From Acidicapsa acidisoli (GTDB taxonomy: Bacteria > Acidobacteriota > Terriglobia > Terriglobales > Acidobacteriaceae): a DNA stretch of 64,000 nucleotides. Within the stretch, counting starts at the first letter, position 1, and the number at the start of each line of letters is the position of its first letter. The notes under the pieces are model-generated. The model did no database searches, was not told the origin of the DNA, and saw nothing but the letters and a program-made list of their open reading frames with translations. This document shows positions 1 through 8,760 of the stretch, piece by piece. Position numbers and translations under genes: made by a program. Location: positions 1-64,000 of the forward strand of contig NZ_JAGSYI010000001.1 of the NCBI RefSeq assembly GCF_025685625.1, in the 5' to 3' direction.

Positions 1-598
1 TGCCAAGCTTCGCCAACTGGTCGGGCTTCACCCACAGCCTCATGGCGTACTGGCCGGAGCCGAAGATCTGGGTTTGGCCAACGCCGTACAAGCGCGCGAC
101 TGGATCGTTGAGGTTGATGTAGGCGTAGTTCGCCAGATAGGTTGCATCGTGCGTGGCGTGTGGCGAATACAGGGCAATCAGCATCAGCGGAGCCGTGGTC
201 GACTTCTTGAGAGTGACTCCGTAGCTGTTCACCGAGGGCGGGAGCTGACCGGTTGCCAGTTGTTCGCGCGATTGCGTAAGCAGCAGGTCCGTGTTGGGAT
301 CGGTTTTGAGATCGAAATCGACCAGCAACGACGTTTGCTGGTTGGCCGTCGCATTCAGAGAGTACATGTAGGTCATGTCGTCCACGCCGTTCACTTGCTG
401 CTCGATAGGCGTTGCGACCGCATCCTCGAGTGTCTTGGCATCAGCGCCCGGGTAATTGGCTTGCAACCTGATTTCGGGTGGCGCAATGTTCGGAAACTGA
501 GCCACCGGCAGAGTCGCAATAGTAACTGCGCCGACAATCACCATCAGGATCGCGATGACCATCGCTACAATGGGTCGTTCGATAAAGAATTTGGACAT
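1..598 (-). CDS. RND efflux permease, HAE1/AcrB family (5' part, cut by window edge)
   Basis: This is the N-terminal 199 codons of an inner-membrane RND multidrug exporter, which uses the proton gradient to drive export through an adaptor and an outer-membrane channel. The protein opens MSKFFIERPIVA, followed by the first membrane helix and the typical [10 protein letters not shown] and GADAKTLEDAVATPIE segments of the family. The start ATG at 598 has an AAGGAAAAG ribosome site. It is a close paralogue of the permease at 36266-39475. It lies 41 bp downstream of an adaptor gene, the usual operon order. The rest is outside the window. Confidence 0.95.
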   Translation of the reverse strand, partial: MSKFFIERPIVAMVIAILMVIVGAVTIATLPVAQFPNIAPPEIRLQANYPGADAKTLEDAVATPIEQQVNGVDDMTYMYSLNATANQQTSLLVDFDLKTDPNTDLLLTQSREQLATGQLPPSVNSYGVTLKKSTTAPLMLIALYSPHATHDATYLANYAYINLNDPVARLYGVGQTQIFGSGQYAMRLWVKPDQLAKLG

Positions 599-639
599 GG
601 TTCTTTTCCTTTGCGCGTTGACGCCTCAGCAGTCAGCGT

Positions 640-1764
640 TCACTCGACGTTGCCCTTGAACGGTTTCGTTTGCACCGACATTCCAGGCCGGAGGTTCTGC
701 TGACCTTCGACAACCACGCGTTCACCGGGATTCAATCCACTCTGGATGACCCACATCGCGTCAGTGCGCTGTCCGACTTGCACCGGACGCATGCTGACGC
801 GGTTGTCCTTATCCACAACAGCAACGAGATAGCTGCCCTGCTGCTCATTGACAGCAGCCTGGGGAATGAGCGTGGCGTTCTGCTGCTTCTGGATCATGGC
901 TCGAATTTTGCCGTACTGCCCGGGACGCAGAACGTTGCCGGGATTTGGAAACAGGGCAGCGAGCTGAATGGCTCCGGTGTTCTGATTTACCTGGCGATCG
1001 GCGAAATAGAATTCGCCTTCCTGTGGGTACGTGGTTCCATCGGCGAGTATCAGTCGCAGCTTCCAGTGATCTTTGTCTGAGTTTGAGAACCGCCTCTGAA
1101 GCGAGAGGTATTCCTGCTCGCTAACGGTGAAGTAGTCTCGGATGGGATCGAGCGTAGAGACTGTAGTCAATGGGCCACTGCTGGTACTGACCAGGTCGCC
1201 GACCTGCGCCTGTGCGATGCCGGCGATGCCGTCGATTGGCGAAACCACTCGGGTAAAACTGAGATTGATCGCAGCGCTTTCAACCGCGGCCTGGTTGGTC
1301 TTAATTTGAGCCTTCGCAGAAGCGATTGCTGCTTCTGCGGCCCGCACCTGAGCCTTGTTTGCAAGATTCGTCTGCGACGCATTATCGAAATCCTGCGTGC
1401 TTACGGCATCGACTTTGGCCAGCGGTCCGTACTTCTCTACATCCAACTGGCTCTTGAGCTGATTTGCGTCCGAAGTAGCGCGCTGCGCCTCAGCATGAAT
1501 CAGCTGTGCCTGCGCCTGATCTAACTGGCCCTTTGACTGGTCGAGTGCCGCTTGGAATGTGCGAGGGTCGATCTCAAAGAGAACTTGTCCCTTGTGGACG
1601 AACGATCCTTCCTTATAGTTCCGAGCAAGCAGGTACCCCGTAACTTGCGCTTTAACATCGGCATTGACTTGCCCGGCGAGAGTTCCGATCCATTCTCCAT
1701 AAACGGGAACGTCCTTCTGTTCGACGGTGGCGACCTCTACGAGAGGTGATGACGGCGGTTTCAC
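640..1764 (-). pseudogene. RND periplasmic adaptor (HlyD/MFP family), 5' end removed by transposon
   Basis: The encoded protein links an RND permease to the outer-membrane channel. The readable part (374 codons) starts at the VEQKDVPVYGEWIGTL strand and contains the barrel-sandwich lipoyl halves, an alpha-hairpin (about residues 70-150) and the C-terminal beta and membrane-proximal domains. The full-length paralogue at 39481-40698 has about 40 more N-terminal residues, including the membrane anchor or signal. Here these are missing because the transposon terminus begins at 1769, five bases before the first adaptor codon. The GTG at 1764 is only a nominal start. Without its export signal the product is probably inactive, and the downstream permease may be starved of its partner or its promoter. 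Confidence 0.88.
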
Positions 1765-1768
1765 TGAG

Positions 1769-1819
1769 TGTAGTTTTTCACAATAAATGTCGTATTTTTA
1801 TCGCGCTAAATGTCGTATT
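1769..1819 (+). repeat. Left transposon end with two 13-bp transposase-binding-like repeats
   Basis: TGT at 1769, then taaatgtcgtatt at 1784-1796 and again at 1807-1819. The inner copy overlaps the ATG at 1810 that opens the transposase frame, so transposase binding could repress its own gene (inference). Confidence 0.85.
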
Positions 1820-3282
1820 CTCCGCTTGTGAGCGATAACTCCTCCGTGAATCCGAACCCGCTCGACCCAGCGATGGAGAGGTATCGCTTGATCGAGCCTT
1901 ATCTGGAAGGTGCTCAGACTCTCGCTTCAGTAGCCCTGGAAGCTGATATCACCCTCAGAACGGCACAGCGATGGGTGGAGAGGTACCGAAGAGACGGCCT
2001 TGCCTCTCTCAACCGCAAAGAGAGAATCGACCAGGGCAGTAGGCGCGTCATTTCGAATCGAATGCTAGAGACGATTGAGGGCCTCGCACTGGAGAGGCCA
2101 CGAGTACCGATCACTGCGATCTATCGTGAATTGAAGGAGTTTGCCACTAAGACCGGAGAGCCACTTCCCAGCTATCCAGCGGTTTATCGAGTTGTCCGAG
2201 CGATACCCGCCAGTTTGTTGACGTTGGCTCACCAAGGCAGCAGAGTATATAGCGAGAGCTTCGATTTGGTGCACCGACGAGAGGCTTCGAAACCGAACGC
2301 GATCTGGCAGGCCGATCACGCACAACTCAGAATCAAGCTCGTTCGAGAAGATGGAACGACTGCCAGGCCTTGGCTCACCGCGGTGATCGACGACTACAGC
2401 CGTACGATTGCCGGCTATTATCTGGGCTTTGAGCCGCCTTGCGTGCTCCGCACCTCGCTAGCGTTGCGACAAGGCATCTGGCGCAAAGGCGATCCGCGCT
2501 GGCCCGTATGCGGCATCCCAGCCGTTCTTTATACGGACAACGGCTCGGATTTCACATCTCGGCACATGGAACAGGTTGCAGCGGATTTGAAGATCCAGCT
2601 AATCTTCTCAACGCCCGGACACCCGCGCGGCCGCGGTCGGATCGAGCGATTCTTCCGCACGGTAAACGATATGTTTCTGTGTACCCAAGATGGCTACCTT
2701 GGCAAAGTCCTCAGAAAACCGAGCCTAACTCTGGAGCAGCTAGACGCTCGATTCCGCTTGTTTCTGCTGGAGGAGTATCACACTCACTCCACCTCAGACC
2801 TTGGGTTTGTACCCATCACGCGGTGGGAGGGTGACGGTTTTCTGCCACGGATGCCGGATTCTCTTGAACAGCTGGACCTTCTCTTGGTCCACGAGATCAG
2901 GGAACGCAAGGTTCGACCTGACGGCATCCATTTTCATCGCCTGCGCTATCTCTCACCGACGCTGGCAGCTTACGTCGGTGAGTCCATCACGATCCGCTAC
3001 GATCCACGAGATATGGGTGAAGTTCGGATCTTCTACAAGGACCGTTTCTTGTGCCGCGCTATCTCGGCCGACCTAGCCGGCGAGGCGGTACCCTTGCGCG
3101 ATATCGTCCAGGCACGCACCAAACGACGCTACGAATTGCTTACTACTCTCAAGAATCGACAGAAAGCTGTCGACACCTTGCTCAGTCTGAAACGTGGTCT
3201 CAACCCGGAGGAAGTCCATGCAAGCAGCCCCGTTTCAGAAAAGCCCTTTACCCCAAAGCTCAAGCGCTACCACAACGAGTAG
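1810..3282 (+). CDS. TniA-like DDE transposase (Mu/rve catalytic core)
   Basis: This transposase catalyses strand transfer of the surrounding element. An N-terminal helix-turn-helix region (about residues 25-130; ITLRTAQRWVERYRRDGL) precedes an integrase-type catalytic core. The likely triad is D169 (WQADHAQL), D243 (YTDNGSDF) and E279 (RGRIERFF), with exactly 35 residues between the last two as in D,D(35)E enzymes. A C-terminal Mu-type beta-barrel domain follows (about 390-440). The length of 490 aa fits TniA/TnsB-like proteins. The ATG at 1810 lies within a terminal repeat; a GTG at 1828 or ATG at 1873 are alternative starts. It overlaps the tniB-like gene by 65 bp, indicating co-transcription. 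Confidence 0.9.
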   Translation: MSYSPLVSDNSSVNPNPLDPAMERYRLIEPYLEGAQTLASVALEADITLRTAQRWVERYRRDGLASLNRKERIDQGSRRVISNRMLETIEGLALERPRVPITAIYRELKEFATKTGEPLPSYPAVYRVVRAIPASLLTLAHQGSRVYSESFDLVHRREASKPNAIWQADHAQLRIKLVREDGTTARPWLTAVIDDYSRTIAGYYLGFEPPCVLRTSLALRQGIWRKGDPRWPVCGIPAVLYTDNGSDFTSRHMEQVAADLKIQLIFSTPGHPRGRGRIERFFRTVNDMFLCTQDGYLGKVLRKPSLTLEQLDARFRLFLLEEYHTHSTSDLGFVPITRWEGDGFLPRMPDSLEQLDLLLVHEIRERKVRPDGIHFHRLRYLSPTLAAYVGESITIRYDPRDMGEVRIFYKDRFLCRAISADLAGEAVPLRDIVQARTKRRYELLTTLKNRQKAVDTLLSLKRGLNPEEVHASSPVSEKPFTPKLKRYHNE

Positions 3283-4186
3283 TGACGAGAGCTTCGTCGA
3301 AACACTGGAATACAAGCGGTTCGTTGAGTTCTGCGATGCCTGCCGTCAGTACCGATACATCGGCCTTTGCTTTGGGCCGCCGGGGGTCGGCAAGACACTC
3401 TCTGCGATCCGCTACAGCCGGAAGGAGATCATCGACAAGGTCGATCCCTGGACCGCAGAATTATCCATCGAGCCTCTACTTGACACAGTTCTTTACACGC
3501 CTTCAGTCATTAACTCGCCCTCGAGGATCGATCATGACATCCGACGTCAACGCGAGATGCTCGCCGGCTTTGCTAGACGTCCTCTCCGTCGGGAGGCTCA
3601 GGCCGCCCTTTCAGTTCTACGAGCACGGGACGAATCTCATCGGAAAGCTAATCTCGACAAACCATTACAGAAGCGGATTGAAATTTCTTTGCTGAAGCCG
3701 ACATATCTGGAAGTTTTCGCCGACTTCGCAGCACGCGAGAAGGCAATGGCCGATCCGACAACCCTTTTGCTGATCGACGAGGCAGACCGTCTTCGGATGA
3801 CGAGCCTAGAGCAGATTCGCGCCATCTTCGATGAGGGCAGCGCGGGCTTGGTGCTCATCGGCATGCCGGGTATCGAGAAACGGATGGCGCGCTTTCCTCA
3901 GTTCTACTCAAGAATTGGCTTCGTGCATGAGTTCCGACCGCTGGGCACGCCGGAGATGCAGGTTTTACTCGATCGCCACTGGACACCTAGCGGCGTTCAC
4001 CTGCCTCAAAGCCCTTTACTGCCCGAAGTCACCGCCGCGATCATTCGGATGACAGGCGGAAATTTCCGGCTGCTAAATCGGTTGCTAGCGCAGATCGAAC
4101 GCGTTCTCGTCGTCAACGGTCTCCAGGAGATCACCGCCGACGTCGTCCTCGCAGCGCGAGAAAGTCTCGTTATCGGTCAAGCCTGA
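3218..4186 (+). CDS. TniB-like AAA+ transposition ATPase
   Basis: This is the ATP-dependent partner that would activate the DDE transposase and help choose the target. Walker A is GPPGVGKTLSAIR early in the protein and Walker B is LLLIDEADRL; the sensor region GMPGIEKRMARFPQFYSRIG follows. The start at 3218 is preferred because GGAGG stands nine bases upstream. The gene overlaps the transposase 3' end and runs convergently into the recombinase, with only two bases between the stop codons (4186 and 4189). A near-identical C-terminal half recurs at 5189-5575. Confidence 0.9.
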   Translation: MQAAPFQKSPLPQSSSATTTSSDESFVETLEYKRFVEFCDACRQYRYIGLCFGPPGVGKTLSAIRYSRKEIIDKVDPWTAELSIEPLLDTVLYTPSVINSPSRIDHDIRRQREMLAGFARRPLRREAQAALSVLRARDESHRKANLDKPLQKRIEISLLKPTYLEVFADFAAREKAMADPTTLLLIDEADRLRMTSLEQIRAIFDEGSAGLVLIGMPGIEKRMARFPQFYSRIGFVHEFRPLGTPEMQVLLDRHWTPSGVHLPQSPLLPEVTAAIIRMTGGNFRLLNRLLAQIERVLVVNGLQEITADVVLAARESLVIGQA

Positions 4187-4188
4187 AT

Positions 4189-5121
4189 TCACAAGCCAAT
4201 ATTGTCATTGACCGCGATTGCGATCTCTTGCTCAGAGCCAAGGTAGCGCTCTGTCGTCTGAATCGAAGAATGACCAAGCAGAAACTTAATCTGCTCAAGA
4301 TCGCCACCCGATTTACGGCAGAGTTTCGCGCATGTGCGCCGAAGATCGTGAGCCCCGAATCGTTCGATGCCGATTTGCTCCGCTGACTGTTGCACAACCG
4401 ACCAGACTGCCCAATCGCTCAGGCTACTGCGGGCGACATTGCCGCCCTTCGTCACCGACCGGAAGAGCTTCCCTTCCAGTAGCTCGGCTGAATCGAGCCA
4501 AGCATTGATCGCGTTCTTGACCCAGAGGGGCACGGCGACGGTGCGGATTCGGTTGCCTTTTCCGCAAAGATCCGCAATCACCCAACGCCCTTCACGTTCT
4601 TGAAGATCCGACATCTTAAGTGTAGCTAGCTCACGCCGGCGAAGAGCACACCCAACCAGTAATGCCAGGATTGCGTAGTCGCGCTTCCCTTTCAGGGTTG
4701 AGCGATCCGGGACCTGCAACAGCTCCTTCGCTTGCTCTCGTGTAAGCCAGTTTCCCAGCCGGTTGCCACGCTGTCTCACATTCGGAATGTCTGACAAGTT
4801 CGCCGCATCCTCTGCTGAGATCAAGCCGTTGCGGCGGGCCTCTCCGACGAGTCGTCGGACAGCTGAAAGCTTGACATTGACAGTCGAGGGTGCCAGCGCA
4901 TCCATCGAGGCTTTCCACTCCTGTAGCAACGCACGACTCAACGGCCGACCAGCAGAGAAAGCGAAGAGTTCATTCAGCGCCAGGGAGTAGCTCCGTCGTG
5001 TATTCGATGACGTGACAGAGTCCAGGACCATCTGCTTCAGCAGAACCTGCGCCTCAGTCAGTTCACCGTGTCCCGCAGCACTCTGTGCGGACTCTGGCGC
5101 AGCTAGAAGAAGATTATCCAT
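4189..5121 (-). CDS. Tyrosine recombinase (XerC/D-like) of the transposon
   Basis: This site-specific recombinase has a SAM-like N-terminal core-binding domain (about 20-110) and a catalytic domain. Visible catalytic residues are R in GCALRRREL, H-x-x-R in GAHDLRRTCAK, the second H in LLGHSSIQTT and the nucleophile Y in ERYLGSEQE. Its position inside the transposon, convergent with tniB, suggests a resolvase for cointegrates or a second mobility enzyme; this is inference. The paralogue at 9996-10928 shares the motif order and the C-terminal NDN(L/I)GL ending. Related Tn5053 elements carry a serine resolvase in this role. Confidence 0.9.
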   Translation of the reverse strand: MDNLLLAAPESAQSAAGHGELTEAQVLLKQMVLDSVTSSNTRRSYSLALNELFAFSAGRPLSRALLQEWKASMDALAPSTVNVKLSAVRRLVGEARRNGLISAEDAANLSDIPNVRQRGNRLGNWLTREQAKELLQVPDRSTLKGKRDYAILALLVGCALRRRELATLKMSDLQEREGRWVIADLCGKGNRIRTVAVPLWVKNAINAWLDSAELLEGKLFRSVTKGGNVARSSLSDWAVWSVVQQSAEQIGIERFGAHDLRRTCAKLCRKSGGDLEQIKFLLGHSSIQTTERYLGSEQEIAIAVNDNIGL

Positions 5122-5137
5122 CTCACCTCACGCTAGA

Positions 5138-5188
5138 TATACGACATTTAGCGTGAAAAGAATACGACGAAGATTTCAAAAAAGAACA
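5138..5188 (-). repeat. Right transposon end, inverted repeats
   Basis: Read on the minus strand this starts TGT at 5188, with tcgtattc from 5167 and cgctaaatgtcgtat ending near 5138. It aligns without gaps to the left end over the segment from tcgtat through cgctaaatgtcgtat. The recombinase start codon (5121) lies 17 bp inside the inner repeat, so its promoter probably overlaps the end. Confidence 0.85.
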
Positions 5189-5575
5189 AGCAGCCTCGAG
5201 CAGCTGCGCTCCGTTTTCGATAAGAGCGGACTTGGCATGGTGCTGATCGGAATGCCGGGAATCGAAAAGCGCGTCGCTCGTTACCCTCAATTGTTCTCAA
5301 GAATTGGATTCGTTCACGAGTTCCGCCCACTCAGTGATGCCAACATCCAGGTTCTGCTGGAGGAACGATGGGCGCCTGTAGGAATTCACCTCCCTCTCTT
5401 GCCCCCTGATCCGGAGGTAATCGCAGCCGTCATTCGGCTCACTCGCGGCAACTTTCGCCTGCTTGTTCGCTTGCTGACACAGATGGAACGGGTCCTTGTA
5501 ATCAACAAGCTTCAAACCCTATCGGTGGATGTTGTCCAAACAGCCCGCGAGAATCTGGTCATCGGGCAGGCCTGA
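5189..5575 (+). pseudogene. tniB C-terminal fragment (second, related transposon)
   Basis: The reading frame begins exactly at the base after the transposon terminus (SSLEQLRSVFDKSGLG) and continues to a normal stop, ending ENLVIGQA. It parallels the intact TniB over its last 128 residues (GMPGIEKRVARYPQLFSRIGF shared in order) but is clearly diverged. The N-terminal half with the Walker motifs is absent. It shows that the newer element, or a deletion it caused, removed the first half of an older relative. Confidence 0.9.
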
Positions 5576-5601
5576 CAAGCAGCTCCAGACCTGACTGGTG
5601 T

Positions 5602-5636
5602 GCCAAATAATTAGGACAGAAGTTAGCCAAATAATT
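5602..5636 (+). repeat. Paired 11-bp direct repeat
   Basis: gccaaataatt occurs at 5602-5612 and 5626-5636 (24-bp period), just after a TGT at 5600. The second copy overlaps the last codons of the Tn3 transposase remnant. The layout resembles a transposon end of the TGT-plus-repeats kind, but no partner end was found. Confidence 0.5.
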
Positions 5637-6205
5637 TGAAAAACAACAGGGCGCCGAGGCCGTTTCTTGGCAATCGGAGGGGTCGGAACCCACCTTTGGC
5701 CACCCTTTTATTTGAGTGCCATGTGTAATCGCCCGTGAGGTTGACGTGCTCCCAGCCGAGAGGAGATACGTGCTGAAGCAAGGACGGGTCCAACTGGTGG
5801 GACTTTGCCAGAAGGCTGGCAGCCCTTTCGAGATAGACCGTGGTTCAGAGCGTGATTGCCGCGACAATCAGGTTCAACCCGCTGGCTCTATGGCGCTGGT
5901 TCTCGAAGGAGCGATCGCGGATTTCGCCGAGTCTGTTGAAACAGACGGCCCGAGCCATGGCGTTGTGTGCTTCGCCCTTGTTGAGGCCAGCGGTCACACG
6001 GCGTCTTAGTGTGGGGTCTCTGAGCCACTCCAACATAAACAGGGTACGCTCGATTCTGCCAACTTCGCGAAGAGCAATGGCCAGACTGTTTTGACGGGGA
6101 TAGGAGCCGAGCTTGCGAAGGATCAGGGAGGCAGTCACCATTCCCTGCTGGATCGACACGATTACGACTATTAGTTTGGCGAACCGTTCGCAGCGAATCC
6201 GTCGT
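5623..6205 (-). pseudogene. Tn3-family transposase, C-terminal remnant with nonsense codon
   Basis: The fragment matches the conserved Tn3 TnpA tail: [53 protein letters not shown], then GDYTWHSNKRVAKGGFRPLR and a normal FKLFG end. The frame is intact except for one TGA at 5845-5847 where the family has Trp (before TTVYLERA). The N-terminal four fifths are missing; upstream it runs, in the same frame, into the stop of the next gene at 6214. It is a dead relic, and no 38-bp Tn3 inverted repeat is evident. Confidence 0.9.
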
Positions 6206-6213
6206 GCAGGTCT

Positions 6214-7338
6214 CTATCTCTTTTCGTCATTCGTTTGTGGTGGTTTTGCGATCGGCGGTTGCGTCTTACTTGCAATCGATTCCGAAGGAGACGGAGTGAC
6301 ATCTGATTTCGTGGGAGTACCTAAGCTGCCTTTCGGATTCCAAGTGGCCACGATGCACTGCCCCGGAAGCAGCGCAACAGGGATCTCCCATTCGTCACCC
6401 CAAACTGTCGGCTCTGGTAAGAAGTTGCCGGTGGTACCGGTTGATACCTGAATCTCAAGCAGGTCCTTTGGGTATCGAATCCTGACTGTCGATTTGACAA
6501 CCGTCGTAGCAGTAAAAAGCGGGATGATGGAAGAGATGGGACGGTACTCAAGAGCTTCTAGGACCGTCTTGAACCGTGACCCTGGAGGCATAAGAACAGA
6601 CTTCTGAAAGAGCTTGGTGCCGTCAGCCTGAACCAGCTTTGAATTGTCCGGAGGGAATTCGTCGAAGCCACCGGAGCCTGATTCTGGTCTCACACTGACC
6701 CGCGTGATAAGCGCCTCATGCGAAGCTAGTTTAGTGGGGGCGGGATCAAGCGCCCCAATGAGAGTGTAGTACTCGCTTGAAGACCCACAGTTTTGAACAA
6801 TTCCTTGAATGCGACTCGAGATTTTGAGAAGCTCTGGGAACTTATCGATGGTCGTAATCTCATACTCGATTTCCCAATCAGGCCGGATGAAAATTATTTT
6901 GAAGTAGTTCAGGAGAGATTCACGAATCGGTTCCGGCAAGTGTTGGCCAATTAGTTTAGGGGAGGCAGCTCTGACAACTTCTTGTATAAATTTTGTCTTC
7001 AACCCCTCGTCGATAATTATTCCAATTAGGCCCGCAATAATTGCGGCATCGCCAATCTTATCGCCCAACTCGAATAGTTTTTGGAAAATCACACGGACAA
7101 GGGGGTGTTGTGTCGGATCACATTGAGGCTGTATGAGGACCACTTGCTCAAAGAGCAATCGAATACAGATCAGTGCCAGACCGACCCATATGGCACGGTA
7201 GGCCAGTGCTTTATCTGCTCCACGTTTTCTTGATGAGGATGCTGGGGAGGCGTGATCCGTCCCGGAACCGACAGGGACCACCTCTGCGGGCGGAACGCTT
7301 CCTTGATCCTTCCCGGACTTTCCAGTATTCGTTGCCAT
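6214..7338 (-). CDS. Unknown membrane protein, 374 aa
   Basis: I do not recognise a family. The first 45 residues are low-complexity and charged (Ser/Gly/Lys). Two hydrophobic helices follow (about 47-70, AIWVGLALICIRLLFEQVVL; and about 97-113, AAIIAGLIGIIID), then a largely soluble domain of about 230 residues rich in beta-type segments, and a Pro/Ser/Thr-rich tail. This fits an inner-membrane protein with a cytoplasmic C-terminal domain. The ATG at 7338 has a weak ribosome site, so the start is uncertain; an overlapping frame upstream (MEQPRDKIVELSRL, minus strand near 7455) also looks protein-like. It sits between transposon remnants and is probably cargo. Confidence 0.6.
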   Translation of the reverse strand: MATNTGKSGKDQGSVPPAEVVPVGSGTDHASPASSSRKRGADKALAYRAIWVGLALICIRLLFEQVVLIQPQCDPTQHPLVRVIFQKLFELGDKIGDAAIIAGLIGIIIDEGLKTKFIQEVVRAASPKLIGQHLPEPIRESLLNYFKIIFIRPDWEIEYEITTIDKFPELLKISSRIQGIVQNCGSSSEYYTLIGALDPAPTKLASHEALITRVSVRPESGSGGFDEFPPDNSKLVQADGTKLFQKSVLMPPGSRFKTVLEALEYRPISSIIPLFTATTVVKSTVRIRYPKDLLEIQVSTGTTGNFLPEPTVWGDEWEIPVALLPGQCIVATWNPKGSLGTPTKSDVTPSPSESIASKTQPPIAKPPQTNDEKR

Positions 7339-8599
7339 GCGGCGCTTACGAAGTCTTGATTCTCATAATGCTCCTTATTTTCCTCCTGTTTGATGCGTTT
7401 GGCAAGATGTAGTCGCGATAATCTCGATAGCTCTACGATCTTGTCCCTCGGTTGTTCCATTATCATCAACCGTTTGGAAGCCGTTTGGACGCTCGCACTT
7501 AAAATCTGATATGCGCGGCGGATCGATGTACTGTGCAATGCCGTACGACATCGGTATGATGCGCATTCATGTAAATACCTGAAAATAAATAACAACCTGC
7601 GACAAGGATAGCGATCTCCAGTGCGGGCGATCTAATTGATACGTTGTTCATTTTGTTAAACTTACGATGGACAGATGACCATGACTAGGAATCAACAGGG
7701 CGGTGTGGCGAGCGCGCCATCCGGATTACTTTGCAGGTAGCCGGATTCAGGCGCGGAATGGTGCTTGAACGTCGGGCAGTCTCGGTTCGGGCCTCAAGTA
7801 GCTGATTGTCTTTGGGTTTTGAGCGAAGAACGAAGGACATATCGGTGCTGCGGACCTTCGGAGCCGATGCGCGTTGGGCTGGCACTAATCGCCGACTCGT
7901 TCGCAAGACGGCTGCCTGAGCGTTGCATCAAGATTGCACCCGCAAAAGCAGCAAATCTTTCCTGCCAGCCGCATTCGGGTTGTTTGGATCGTTCGCCGCC
8001 CATACTCAGCAAAAAGCGAATAAAAGGCGATGCATCCGCAAATTCCACACTATTCATAACAAAGTACCTAAGTCCGATAAGAAAGCTCCTGTAAAGTTGA
8101 TTTCGGACGGACGACTGGAACAGCGATTAAACCCTGCCCTGAAGTTCTTGGACCCTAAGGGGGTTTTCTTCGAATAACGGCAGAGTCTCAGCAGGCACTT
8201 CCCTAACCGTGAAGTCGATCATGACCTGTTCGTGACCCTCCGGATGCTGTTCCCGCCAAAGAGTCAGCAGGAGGGGTGGCATCTCTGAAACTACGCACTT
8301 GGTCCGCCCGACCTTCGCATGTCAACGCAGGCACAGCGAGATCATTAGGTGCAAGAGCGACTTGCCGGCTACGCGATGATGGACGACGATCGGGGACACT
8401 TCACGAAACGGAACGCAACGTACGCTAAGGCGAAGTCAGTTTACTTAAGTCTTTCGTAATCAGCAAGATCTAAGTAGAGATGCACCGTTCTTGGACAGGG
8501 CGCAATTCGTTGTCGCTGTCCGGCTAAACAATTGAGAACATTAAATCGACTCTCTGCAAACGTACATAAATTTCCGTTTCGTGAGGTGTCCCCTAGTGC
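7339..8599. other. 1.26 kb without a confident gene
   Basis: Only short, unrecognised frames occur. On the minus strand, about 8147-8314, a frame reads KCVVSEMPPLLLTLWREQ and continues acidic and hydrophobic to a stop; it may be a gene remnant. No RNA gene, repeat array or transposase was recognised. Confidence 0.5.
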
Positions 8600-8743
8600 T
8601 CAGTCATAAGCTTTGTTCACATGACGCCGCATGGATTCATCCTTCTTAGGAGTAGGCCAAGCGCGGCGGTGTTGGTATCGCCAGCCCCATAGGGCGAGCC
8701 CGCCAAAAACCGTTGTCAGAGTAACCCAAGCGTAGGTTCGCAT
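8600..8743 (-). CDS. Possible 47-aa membrane peptide
   Basis: A 48-codon frame starts MRTYAWVTLTTVFGGLALWG: one membrane helix, then a basic, Arg-rich tail (RYQHRRAWPTPKKD). It begins 17 bp after the stop of the DUF1016 gene in the same direction, so the two may be co-transcribed. An AGGAG lies 14 bases before the ATG, farther than ideal. No family was recognised. Confidence 0.35.
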   Translation of the reverse strand: MRTYAWVTLTTVFGGLALWGWRYQHRRAWPTPKKDESMRRHVNKAYD

Positions 8744-8760
8744 TATCAGGGCACCATCTC

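Larger units (their letters stand above)
1769..5188. mobile_element. TniA/TniB-type transposon carrying a tyrosine recombinase
   Basis: The 3.42-kb element is bounded by 5'-TGT (1769) and ACA-3' (5188). Each end holds two copies of a 13-bp motif, taaatgtcgtatt: left 1784-1796 and 1807-1819, right (inverted) 5138-5150 and a degenerate copy from 5161. Repeat spacing is 23 bp at both ends, and the distance from terminus to first repeat is 21 bp at both ends. This architecture fits Tn5053/Tn7/Mu-type transposases. Contents are a DDE transposase, an AAA+ ATPase and a convergent tyrosine recombinase; no TniQ and no serine resolvase are present. The 5-bp flanks (ctgag left, agcag right) do not match, so no target duplication remains. 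Confidence 0.85.

Noticed and set aside
74-703. Plus-strand frames across the RND permease and adaptor
   Set aside because: They are antisense shadows of well-supported efflux genes.
1764-5193. 5-bp target duplication around the transposon
   Set aside because: The flanks ctgag and agcag do not match at the termini fixed by the repeats.
7170-7595. 141-codon minus-strand frame overlapping the start of the 374-aa membrane protein
   Set aside because: Part of it looks protein-like, but it overlaps by 168 bp and no homology was recognised; noted only as a start-site doubt.
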